Shown piece after piece: positions 1 to 6,284 of a stretch of DNA of 14,538 nt. The DNA is from Candidatus Sulfopaludibacter sp. SbA3. GTDB taxonomy: Bacteria; Acidobacteriota; Terriglobia; Bryobacterales; Bryobacteraceae. The stretch lies in assembly GCA_945900935.1 (NCBI GenBank), contig CAMDKT010000069.1, positions 1 through 14,538 of the forward strand, in the 5' to 3' direction. The notes beneath the pieces are model-generated. The model was not told where the DNA came from. It ran no database searches and worked only from the letters and a program-made list of their open reading frames with translations. Every line of letters starts with the position of its first letter. The stretch's first letter is position 1. A program made the position numbers and the translations under genes.

Positions 1-136
1 GCGTTGCACCGCGTATTCCTCGGCAACCCCTTCGTTCCCCCGCAGCCTTCAGAAAGCCGGTAACGCCAAACCCAGCCGCCGATTTCCCTCAGGACGCAAT
101 CCGGCCGGGTTGCGTACCTGAGTAGTTACCTTTTGC
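1..136. other. Non-coding left flank with an extragenic palindrome
   Basis: No open frame here resembles a protein. The stretch lies downstream of the truncated Zeta-toxin frame on the minus strand. Its only structure is the hairpin at 88-122, listed separately. The Zeta-like reading frame loses family resemblance shortly before this region (about 185-205). This flank may therefore be foreign sequence that replaced the toxin's 3' half. That is an inference, because no transposase or target duplication is visible. Confidence 0.5.
88..122. repeat. Strong imperfect palindrome (REP-like hairpin)
   Basis: The left arm is CTCAGG followed by ACGCAATCC (88-102). The loop is GGCC (103-106). The right arm is GGGTTGCGT, a bulged A at 116, then CCTGAG (107-122). 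This gives about 15 paired positions with one G-T wobble and one bulge. There is no run of T after either arm, so it does not look like an intrinsic terminator. It resembles an extragenic palindromic repeat or the subterminal hairpin of an IS200/IS605-type end. Only one copy is seen in this window, so its repeat status is unproven. Confidence 0.6.
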
Positions 137-490
137 TTAGCCTAACTTCCGTTCGTGCATTTGCTCAGCGTCACCCCTCCCCTTGACGCCCTCCCGAAAT
201 TGGATAAAGTCGAGCTGATAACCCCGCACCCGCGCTTCCGCGACAACTCTTGCCTCGCGATTGCCGGATAGGGTGGTCTCAAGCAAAAAACTTCGCCCTG
301 CCGCGAAGTTCGCGGAGGTCCGCTGAATCACGATACGCCCCGCTTGAAGCGCGCTCGCCAAATTACCATCCGGTGATCGAATCGTGTCGGGGTTGATGAC
401 GTCATCGATTCCCGTCAGATCCATCTCACTCGCTAATGAACTCTTACCGCTCCCGTTCGGACCGGCTAACAAAATAAATCGGGGCGGCCT
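137..490 (-). pseudogene. Truncated Zeta-toxin-like P-loop kinase, start codon probably lost
   Basis: This is the N-terminal half of a Zeta-toxin family kinase. Intact members phosphorylate UDP-N-acetylglucosamine or a related nucleotide sugar and are about 190-200 residues long. Visible parts are the Walker A loop GPNGSGKSS, the INPDTI segment carrying the likely catalytic Asp, and FLLETTLSG carrying the conserved Glu. After GYQLDFI the frame stops resembling the family and ends at 137, so the arginine-bearing C-terminal half is absent. The frame is open from the antitoxin stop (494-496). The expected first strand PPRFILLAGP is encoded, but the codon before it is AGG (488-490) where ATG would be expected. 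The first usable start is a TTG at 470-472, which would delete that strand. I infer a dead toxin. A short TTG-initiated ATP-binding remnant cannot be excluded. Confidence 0.7.
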
Positions 491-493
491 GAA

Positions 494-712
494 TTAGGCT
501 GCGTCGGCGTCTTTGATCTCTCGCAACGGCTCGAGACGCCCGGCCACGAACTGCGCCAGAAATCGTCGGCCATGCTGGTCAATGTAAAAAGCGCCAGTAG
601 CCTCGTCGAACGAGGGTACTGCCAGCCCCGCATCTAACGCTTCCTGGCGCGCCGCGTTCCCTGCGAGATACGCCTCCCGGGCGAACTCATCACTCAGAAT
701 ATCTTGAGCCAT
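494..712 (-). CDS. Antitoxin-like small protein paired with the Zeta-like gene
   Basis: A 72-residue soluble protein with no signal peptide or membrane segment. It has an Ala-rich helical N-terminus (FAREAYLAGNAARQEAL), a VPSFDEATGAFYIDQHGRRF segment with a beta-hairpin look, and an acidic tail. Small Ala-rich proteins with a hairpin are common just upstream of chromosomal Zeta-like kinases. Its stop codon lies 3 bases before the presumed lost start of that kinase and in the same frame, as in a coupled toxin-antitoxin operon. The assignment rests mainly on this context, since no diagnostic motif is present. The ATG at 710-712 has no clear Shine-Dalgarno and is only 14 bases from the divergent deacetylase start, so its promoter must lie inside or across that gene. 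With the toxin broken, it may be an orphan antitoxin. Confidence 0.6.
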   Translation of the reverse strand: MAQDILSDEFAREAYLAGNAARQEALDAGLAVPSFDEATGAFYIDQHGRRFLAQFVAGRLEPLREIKDADAA

Positions 713-726
713 GTTCCAATTATCTC

Positions 727-1521
727 ATGACGCGCCGATCCCTCCTCCTCACATCCATAGCGATAACCGCCCAACCCAGCCCCTTCCCCTGGCCCAACAA
801 CAGGAAAGCAGCCCTCTCCCTTTCCTTCGACGACGCCCGTCACTCCCAAGTTGACACCGGCATCCCCTTCCTCAACAAAATCCAAGTAAAAGCCACCTTC
901 TACCTCCTCTCCTCAAACTACACGAAGCGCCTTGAAGCCTGGAAAGCCGCCCACGCCGCCGGCCACGAAATCGCTCACCACACCAAAACTCACCCCTGCA
1001 CCGGCAACTATGCCTTCGCTAAAAACAAGGCCCTCGAAGACTACACGCTCACCAAAATGGCCGAGGATCTCGACACCGCCACGGACGAAATCGTAACAAC
1101 GTTCGGCGTTAAACCCACCAGCTTCGCCTACCCCTGCGGGCAGAAATTCGTCGGCCGCGGCGCAAACACCCAGAGCTACGTCCCGCTCATCGCCAAACGT
1201 TTCCTCACCGGTCGCGGCTATCTCGACGAAGCCGCCAATGACCCCGCAATCTGCGACCTCTCCGCCCTCATGGGCACCGGCCTCGACAACCTCACCTTTC
1301 CCCAAATGAAAGCGCTGCTCGACGCGGCACTCAAAGACGGCCGGTGGCTTATCTTCGCAGGCCACGAAATGGGCGCCATTGGCAACCAGACCACCAACCT
1401 GGAAGCCCTCGCCGAATTAATCGCCTACGCAAAAACAAACAACGTCTGGCTCGACACCGTAGCCAACATCGGCCAGTTCGTCCACAACAACCGCAAATCT
1501 ACCGCACCGGCTGCACAATAA
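727..1521 (+). CDS. Exported polysaccharide deacetylase (NodB homology, CE4)
   Basis: A 264-residue protein of the NodB/CE4 fold, which removes acetyl groups from N- or O-acetylated polysaccharide using a divalent metal. Motif 1 is SFDD at 33-36, with D36 a likely metal ligand and D35 the likely base. Motif 2 is HTKTHP at 85-90, giving metal ligands H85 and H89. Motif 3 is FAYPCG at 133-138. A late histidine in the FAGHEMG segment (H213) fits the catalytic His motif. The N-terminus MTRRSLLLTSIAITAQ is a very short twin-arginine-like leader, so export is likely. Its 3' end overlaps the RNase T2 gene on the other strand by 23 bases. The start is 14 bases from the divergent antitoxin-like gene, with no clear ribosome site. 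The substrate cannot be told. Nearby sulfatases suggest polysaccharide processing. Confidence 0.88.
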   Translation: MTRRSLLLTSIAITAQPSPFPWPNNRKAALSLSFDDARHSQVDTGIPFLNKIQVKATFYLLSSNYTKRLEAWKAAHAAGHEIAHHTKTHPCTGNYAFAKNKALEDYTLTKMAEDLDTATDEIVTTFGVKPTSFAYPCGQKFVGRGANTQSYVPLIAKRFLTGRGYLDEAANDPAICDLSALMGTGLDNLTFPQMKALLDAALKDGRWLIFAGHEMGAIGNQTTNLEALAELIAYAKTNNVWLDTVANIGQFVHNNRKSTAPAAQ

Positions 1522-2110
1522 TCGCTTCCAACCGGCAGCCCTGACGCGTGACCTCGGCCGAACACGCCCGGCCCTTCAAATCGTGCCCCAAACACACCCG
1601 GACCTCGCTCAGGAACCGGCCCGTGCAAGTCACCGTCACCGCCGTCTTCGGCAATCCTGGATTCGCCGCCAAAATCTCATCTCGAATCCGCATCGGCGAC
1701 ACCGTCCTTGCATTCCGGGGGCTCTGCAACGTAGACGGAATCCGAACCGCTGAGAACGCCGCCCGAGCCTTCCCAAAATACTCCGGCGCGCTCAACCCCG
1801 CGCAAACGCCGTGCTTCTCCCACTCATGCCGAATCAGCCTGCGGCTCGGCATGATGTCCATCATCTTCTCCACCAACGCATTTGGCAATGTCTGCGAACT
1901 CGCGCAATTCTGCGGCCATCCCCGCTCATACTGCGGCCACAATCCATGCAGAATGAACTCATACCGCCGCTGTCCCCCGCACTGCGCCTGGTCCCGCTCC
2001 CCGGCCGCCGATGAGCAGTACCGCGGCGACCACGACATCGACAGCAAATAGAAATCGAACTGCCCAGCCGCGCCCACCGACAAAGAAATCAGCCAAAAAA
2101 GTCGCAACAT
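1499..2110 (-). CDS. Secreted ribonuclease T2 family endoribonuclease
   Basis: RNase T2 enzymes cut single-stranded RNA by acid-base catalysis through a 2',3'-cyclic phosphate, usually outside the cytoplasm. With the ATG at 2108-2110 the protein has 203 residues. Both active-site blocks are intact: FILHGLWPQ with H55, and RHEWEKHGVC with H95, E96 and H100. Cysteines at 32, 44, 69 and 103, plus several in the C-terminal third, fit the disulfide-rich family. MLRLFWLISLSVGAAG is a Sec-type signal peptide. A GTG one codon upstream (2111-2113) is an alternative start. The last 23 bases overlap the deacetylase tail to tail, and the start is only 17 bases from the divergent thiL start. The likely role is scavenging extracellular or periplasmic RNA for nucleotides and phosphate. 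Confidence 0.9.
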   Translation of the reverse strand: MLRLFWLISLSVGAAGQFDFYLLSMSWSPRYCSSAAGERDQAQCGGQRRYEFILHGLWPQYERGWPQNCASSQTLPNALVEKMMDIMPSRRLIRHEWEKHGVCAGLSAPEYFGKARAAFSAVRIPSTLQSPRNARTVSPMRIRDEILAANPGLPKTAVTVTCTGRFLSEVRVCLGHDLKGRACSAEVTRQGCRLEAIIVQPVR

Positions 2111-2127
2111 CACCCTACAATGTTAGC

Positions 2128-3003
2128 TTGACCGAAGCGCAGATCATCGACCGAATCCAGTGCCGCCTCCACCGCCTCGGGCTAGCCAAAGGCAACGGCA
2201 TCGTCACCGGCATCGGCGACGATTGCGCCATCTTTCGCCAACGCGGCGCTGCCAACGACCTCACATTCACCGCCGACATGATGCACGAAGGCGTCCATTT
2301 TACCTGGGATGAGGACCCTCGAATCGTCGGGCACAAAGCCCTCGCACGCTCCCTCAGCGACTGCGCCGCCATGGGTGCAAAACCGCTATTCTGCCTAGTT
2401 TCGATCGCCTTCCCCGCCGAAGCCGCCCAATGGCTCGACGGCTTTTACGACGGCCTCACCAAGCTCGCCAAAAAACACAAAGTCGTCCTCGCCGGCGGAG
2501 ACCTGTCCAATACCCCAAAAATCTCCTGCGACGTCACCGTCTGCGGCCAAGTCCCGCGCGGCCAGTCGCTGCTGCGAAGCAACGCCCGCCCCGGCGACCG
2601 CATCTGCGTCAGCGGCGCCGTTGGCGGAGCGGCGTTGGCACTCGACACCCGCGCCCGCTACATCCCCCAACCCAAACTTGAACTCGGCGAAACACTCCGA
2701 AAACTGGGCGTCAAATGCGCCATGGATCTGAGCGACGGCCTCTCCCAGGACCTTGCCCGCCTTTGCAAAGCCTCCAACTGCGCCGCCGAACTCACGGACA
2801 TCCCCATCGCCAAAGGCGCAACGCTCCAGCACGCCCTCCACGGCGGCGAAGACTACGAACTCCTCTTCACCGTGCCAAAAAACATGAAACCCCCAGCAAA
2901 AACATATATCATTGGACACATCGCCAAAGGCCCCGCAGGCCACGTGAACTACCACGGCCAACCGCTCCCTCCACAAGGCTGGGACCACTTCCGCCCCCAA
3001 TGA
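2128..3003 (+). CDS. thiL: Thiamine-monophosphate kinase
   Basis: ThiL phosphorylates thiamine monophosphate with ATP to give thiamine diphosphate, the last step of cofactor synthesis, in the cytoplasm. From the TTG at 2128 it has 291 residues. Family blocks appear in order: GIGDD (28-32), ADMMHEGVHF with D50, SLSDCAAMGA around 77-86, LAGGDLSN, a RSNARPGDRICVSG segment, MDLSDGL around 199-205, and HGGEDYEL around 238-245. An open frame runs back to an ATG at 2011. That extension is Thr/Ser/Lys-rich, lies across the RNase T2 5' end and has no family counterpart, so I reject it. TTG is the last start codon before the conserved MTEAQIIDRI-like beginning. No Shine-Dalgarno is obvious. Its TGA overlaps the next gene's ATG (ATGA). 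No other thiamine gene is nearby. Confidence 0.92.
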   Translation: MTEAQIIDRIQCRLHRLGLAKGNGIVTGIGDDCAIFRQRGAANDLTFTADMMHEGVHFTWDEDPRIVGHKALARSLSDCAAMGAKPLFCLVSIAFPAEAAQWLDGFYDGLTKLAKKHKVVLAGGDLSNTPKISCDVTVCGQVPRGQSLLRSNARPGDRICVSGAVGGAALALDTRARYIPQPKLELGETLRKLGVKCAMDLSDGLSQDLARLCKASNCAAELTDIPIAKGATLQHALHGGEDYELLFTVPKNMKPPAKTYIIGHIAKGPAGHVNYHGQPLPPQGWDHFRPQ

Positions 3004-3977
3004 CTCCATCCATTGTCCCCGATCTCATCGAAGCCTTCCGCCGCTCCAAAACGATGTTCACCGCCGTCGAACTCGGCGTCTTCGAAGCCACCCCGACCAC
3101 CGCCGCGGCCTTCTCCGCCCACGCCAACACCGACCACCGCGCCACCGAACTCCTCATGGACGCCTGCGTCAGCCTCGGCCTCCTGGCCAAAAACGGCAAC
3201 GAATACTCCAACACGCCGGAATCCGAAACCTACCTCAAACGCACCAGCCCACACACACTCGTCGGCTACGCCCTCTATTCCAACAACGTTCTCTGGCGTC
3301 TCTGGGACCACCTGCCCGACGCCGTTCGCGAAGGCACGCACCGCTGGGCCCAGGCCTTTCAAATGGAGGGCCCGATCTTCAGCCACTTCTTCAAAACAGA
3401 CGAAGCCATGCGGACGTTCCTCACCGGCCTCCACGGTCTCGGCATGTTGAGTTCCCCCCAAGCCATCGGCGCCCACGATCTCAGCGCGGTCAAACATTTT
3501 GTCGACCTCGGCGGCGGTACCGGCCACCTCGCCCTCGCCTTCCTGGACCAATACCCGAACGCGATGGCCACGGTCTTCGATCTTCCCCAAGTCATTCCGC
3601 TTACCCGTGAATTCACAAACAACCGCGTTACCACCGTGGTCGGCGACTTCTTCACCGATCCTTTCCCCAGCGCCGATTGTTACGCCGTCGCCCGCATCCT
3701 CCACGACTGGTCACCGCCCAAAATCCATTCGCTGCTAACAAAAATCCACGCAGCCCTCCCCGAAAACGGCCGCCTCCTAATCTTCGAAGCGCTCGTCAAT
3801 CCCGACAGAACCGGTCCAACAAGCGCACTGATGCAATCCCTCAACATGCTCACCTGCACCGAAGGCCAGGAGCGCACCGCCGAAGAATACGGGGAGCTGT
3901 GCAAAGCCGCCGGCTTCCGTGAATCCAAAGCAATCACCACTGGCGCGCCAATCGACGCGGTGCTTGCCATAAAATAG
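3000..3977 (+). CDS. SAM-dependent O-methyltransferase (plant/ASMT-like class)
   Basis: A 325-residue protein of the Methyltransf_2 type. These enzymes methylate hydroxyls on aromatic or polyketide-like substrates, as acetylserotonin, caffeate and antibiotic O-methyltransferases do. Residues 1-160 look like the winged-helix dimerisation part (AVELGVFEA, then a TELLMDACVSLGLL segment). The SAM-binding motif I is VDLGGGTGH at 168-176, followed by VFDLPQVI. ARILHDW carries H235 at the position of the catalytic base. LLIFEAL and a TAEEYGELCKAAGF segment close the Rossmann fold. The reading frame is open upstream to 2715, but that part is antisense-like Arg/Pro-rich sequence inside thiL. The ATG overlapping the thiL stop is chosen. 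The substrate is unknown. No polyketide synthase or other biosynthetic partner lies in the window. Confidence 0.87.
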   Translation: MTPSIVPDLIEAFRRSKTMFTAVELGVFEATPTTAAAFSAHANTDHRATELLMDACVSLGLLAKNGNEYSNTPESETYLKRTSPHTLVGYALYSNNVLWRLWDHLPDAVREGTHRWAQAFQMEGPIFSHFFKTDEAMRTFLTGLHGLGMLSSPQAIGAHDLSAVKHFVDLGGGTGHLALAFLDQYPNAMATVFDLPQVIPLTREFTNNRVTTVVGDFFTDPFPSADCYAVARILHDWSPPKIHSLLTKIHAALPENGRLLIFEALVNPDRTGPTSALMQSLNMLTCTEGQERTAEEYGELCKAAGFRESKAITTGAPIDAVLAIK

Positions 3978-3990
3978 CCGTGGACCCTAA

Positions 3991-4902
3991 ATGTCAGTAA
4001 CCATCGAAAAACAAGAGTGGAATGGCTGGCCCAATTGCTGGCGCCTTTCCAACGGAACCGTTGAACTCATCGTCACGCAGGACATCGGCCCGCGTGTCAT
4101 GCGCTACGGCTTCGCCGGTGGCCAGAATCTCTTCAAAGAGTTCAGCGAACAGCTCGGCAAGAGCGGCGAATCAGGCTGGCGCATTCGCGGCGGCCATCGC
4201 CTCTGGAAAGGCCCCGAAGACCGCCACGCCACTTACGCCCTGGACAACTCACCCATCGACATCCAAACCACGAAAGACACCCTGATCGCCACCCAGCCTA
4301 TAGAAGCCGAAACCGGCCTCCAAAAGCAAATCCAACTGCAACTCGCCGAAACCGGCTCCGAAGTCATCGTCACACACACCATCTGGAACCGCGGTCTGCT
4401 CCCCGTCGAGATCGCCGCGTGGACCCCAACCGTCATGGCTCCCACCGGCCTCGGCGTCACCGGATTCCCTCCCCGCGGCACCCACCCCGAGGACCTGGAA
4501 CCTACTAACCCCCTCATCATGTGGGCCTTCACCGACCTCAGCGACCCCCGCTGGAAATTCACCAAGAAATACCTCACGCTTCGGCAGGACCCCGCCAACC
4601 ACAGCCCCCAAAAATTGGGCCACTGGAACCGCCACACCTTCGGCGCCTACTTCCTCGGCGGCGATGTCTTTCTGAAAGAGTACTTCCCAGCCGCCGGAAT
4701 GCAACACCCCGAATTCGGCGCTTCCTTCGAAATTTTCACCAATCAGGACTTCCTCGAACTCGAAACCATGGGTCCCTTCATGAAGCTCGCCAAAGACGAG
4801 AGCCTCATCCACATCGAATATTGGAGCCTCCACAAAGCAACTCTCGAAGCAGTCACTGACCAGGCTCTCGACGCCGCCCTTCTCCCGCTACTAAAAAAAT
4901 GA
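3991..4902 (+). CDS. Uncharacterised protein with a mutarotase-like beta-sandwich look
   Basis: A 303-residue soluble protein with no signal peptide. It opens with alternating strands (NCWRLSNGTVELIVTQ, then a GPRVMRYGFAGGQNLF stretch). It has a distinctive GGHRLWKGPEDRHATYALDN block around 67-86 and a later QDFLELETMGP segment. This pattern recalls aldose-1-epimerase-like beta-sandwich proteins (DUF4380-type) common in acidobacteria. The family label is from memory of the pattern, not from a search. The conserved His, Glu and Asp of the RLWxxPED region could line a sugar-binding pocket, which is inference. It starts 13 bases after the methyltransferase and its TGA overlaps the sulfatase ATG (ATGA), so it is coupled to sulfatase expression and may act on the same carbohydrates. 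Confidence 0.6.
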   Translation: MSVTIEKQEWNGWPNCWRLSNGTVELIVTQDIGPRVMRYGFAGGQNLFKEFSEQLGKSGESGWRIRGGHRLWKGPEDRHATYALDNSPIDIQTTKDTLIATQPIEAETGLQKQIQLQLAETGSEVIVTHTIWNRGLLPVEIAAWTPTVMAPTGLGVTGFPPRGTHPEDLEPTNPLIMWAFTDLSDPRWKFTKKYLTLRQDPANHSPQKLGHWNRHTFGAYFLGGDVFLKEYFPAAGMQHPEFGASFEIFTNQDFLELETMGPFMKLAKDESLIHIEYWSLHKATLEAVTDQALDAALLPLLKK

Positions 4903-6284
4903 CACGACGCGAATTTCTACTAACCACCACCGCGATGGCCGCCCAGCCCAAAAAGCGCCCCAATGTTCTCTTCATCGCCACCGATGACATGAACAACGCG
5001 CTCGGCTGTTACGGCCATCCCGTCGTCAAAAGCCCCAACCTCGATCGCCTCGCCGCCCGCGGCATCCGCTTCGACAGAGCCTATACCCAATTCGCCCTTT
5101 GCAGTCCGTCCCGCTCTTCGCTGATGACTGGACTCGGCCCCGACACCACCAAAATATATAACCTCCAAAAACACTTCCGCGAAGTTATTCCCAACGTCGT
5201 CACGCTCTCCCAGTGCTTCAAGAACAATGGCTACTTCGCCGCGCGCGTTGGCAAGATTTACCATTACGGCAACCCCGGCGACATCGGTACCGACGGCCTT
5301 GACGACGCCCCGTCCTGGAATCACAAAGTCAACCCAAAAGGCATCGACAAAGCCGAAGAGCCCAGGATCACCAACCACACGCCGGAGCGCAAAGGGCTCG
5401 GTTCCCAAATCGGTTTCTACGCCAGCCCCGCCCCCGATGAACAACATACCGACGGCCTGGTCGCGGCCGAAATCATCAAGCTCCTGGAACAGAACAAAGA
5501 TAAACCGTTCTTCCTCGCCGCCGGCTTCTATCGACCCCACTGCCCCTACATCGCCCCAAAAAAGTACTTCGATCTTTACCCCCCGGAAAAGCTCGAACCC
5601 ATCCCCTTCACCGAAGGCGAAAACAAGATCGCGCCGCCCTGGGCCTACTGGACAGACCCGCCCAACTGGAACATGTCCCGCCGCCAGATGCAAGAAGCGC
5701 TGCAGGCCTACTACGCTTCCATCTCCTTCGTCGACGCCAATGTCGGCAAACTCCTCGACGCCCTCGATCGCCTTAACCTCACCGATAACACCATCATCGT
5801 CTTCTGGTCCGACCACGGTTACGGCACCGGTGAACACGGCCAGTGGATGAAGCAGACCGTCTTCGACGCCGCCACCCGCCTGCCCCTCATCATCGCCACT
5901 CCCAGCCCTAAAACGAAGGGCAAAGGCTGCCCCCGTACTGTCGAACTCCTCGATCTTTATCCAACCCTGGCCGACCTCTGCGGGCTCAGCAACGTCCCGC
6001 AAAACCTCCATGGGAAAAGCCTCCGTCCTCTGCTCGATAACCCCAACGCCAAATGGGATCGCCCCGCCATCAGCCAGGTCGCCCGCGGCCAGAAGGTTAT
6101 GGGATACAGTATTCGTACCGAGCGCTACCGCTACACCGAGTGGAACGACGGCAAAGATGGCGACGAGCTTTACGACTACCAGGCGGATCCCAAAGAGCTG
6201 AAAAACCTGGCGCAAAACGCCAAACTGAAAACCGAACTGCGAACCAAACTCAGAACCATTACCAAAGCCAGAGGGAGAGCCTAA
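4899..6284 (+). CDS. Sulfatase, iduronate-2-sulfatase-like
   Basis: A 461-residue type I sulfatase that hydrolyses sulfate esters using a formylglycine made from a cysteine. The activation motif is CSPSR with C68 and R72. Metal ligands include the N-terminal pair D29 and D30 (ATDDMNN) and D305-H306 (WSDHGYGTGEHGQW). HGQWMKQTVFDAATRLPLII resembles iduronate-2-sulfatase and related family members that act on glycans or choline sulfate. MTRREFLLTTTAMAAQ is a very short twin-arginine leader. Tat export of a folded protein suits an enzyme modified in the cytoplasm. The start is fixed by the ATGA overlap with the previous gene. No formylglycine-generating or anaerobic maturation enzyme is in the window, so that must be encoded elsewhere. 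The substrate cannot be read from the sequence. Confidence 0.9.
   Translation: MTRREFLLTTTAMAAQPKKRPNVLFIATDDMNNALGCYGHPVVKSPNLDRLAARGIRFDRAYTQFALCSPSRSSLMTGLGPDTTKIYNLQKHFREVIPNVVTLSQCFKNNGYFAARVGKIYHYGNPGDIGTDGLDDAPSWNHKVNPKGIDKAEEPRITNHTPERKGLGSQIGFYASPAPDEQHTDGLVAAEIIKLLEQNKDKPFFLAAGFYRPHCPYIAPKKYFDLYPPEKLEPIPFTEGENKIAPPWAYWTDPPNWNMSRRQMQEALQAYYASISFVDANVGKLLDALDRLNLTDNTIIVFWSDHGYGTGEHGQWMKQTVFDAATRLPLIIATPSPKTKGKGCPRTVELLDLYPTLADLCGLSNVPQNLHGKSLRPLLDNPNAKWDRPAISQVARGQKVMGYSIRTERYRYTEWNDGKDGDELYDYQADPKELKNLAQNAKLKTELRTKLRTITKARGRA
6271..6279 (+). promoter_or_regulatory. Strong Shine-Dalgarno of the second sulfatase
   Basis: GAGGGAGAG ends 5 bases before the ATG at 6285 and lies inside the last codons of the preceding sulfatase. 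It is one of the few clear ribosome sites in this run of genes, most of which start by overlap with no obvious site. It may allow separate, stronger translation of the second sulfatase. Confidence 0.6.

Noticed and set aside
1548..2051. Plus-strand frame of 167 codons across the RNase T2 gene
   Set aside because: The minus strand carries both RNase T2 active-site motifs and a signal peptide. The plus frame has no recognisable feature.
2011..2127. N-terminal extension of thiL to the ATG at 2011
   Set aside because: The 39 extra codons are Thr/Ser/Lys-rich, have no ThiL counterpart and lie over the RNase T2 signal-peptide region. TTG at 2128 fits the family start.
2715..2999. N-terminal extension of the O-methyltransferase
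   Set aside because: The extension is Arg/Pro-rich out-of-frame thiL sequence. The ATG at 3000 overlapping the thiL stop gives the normal family length.
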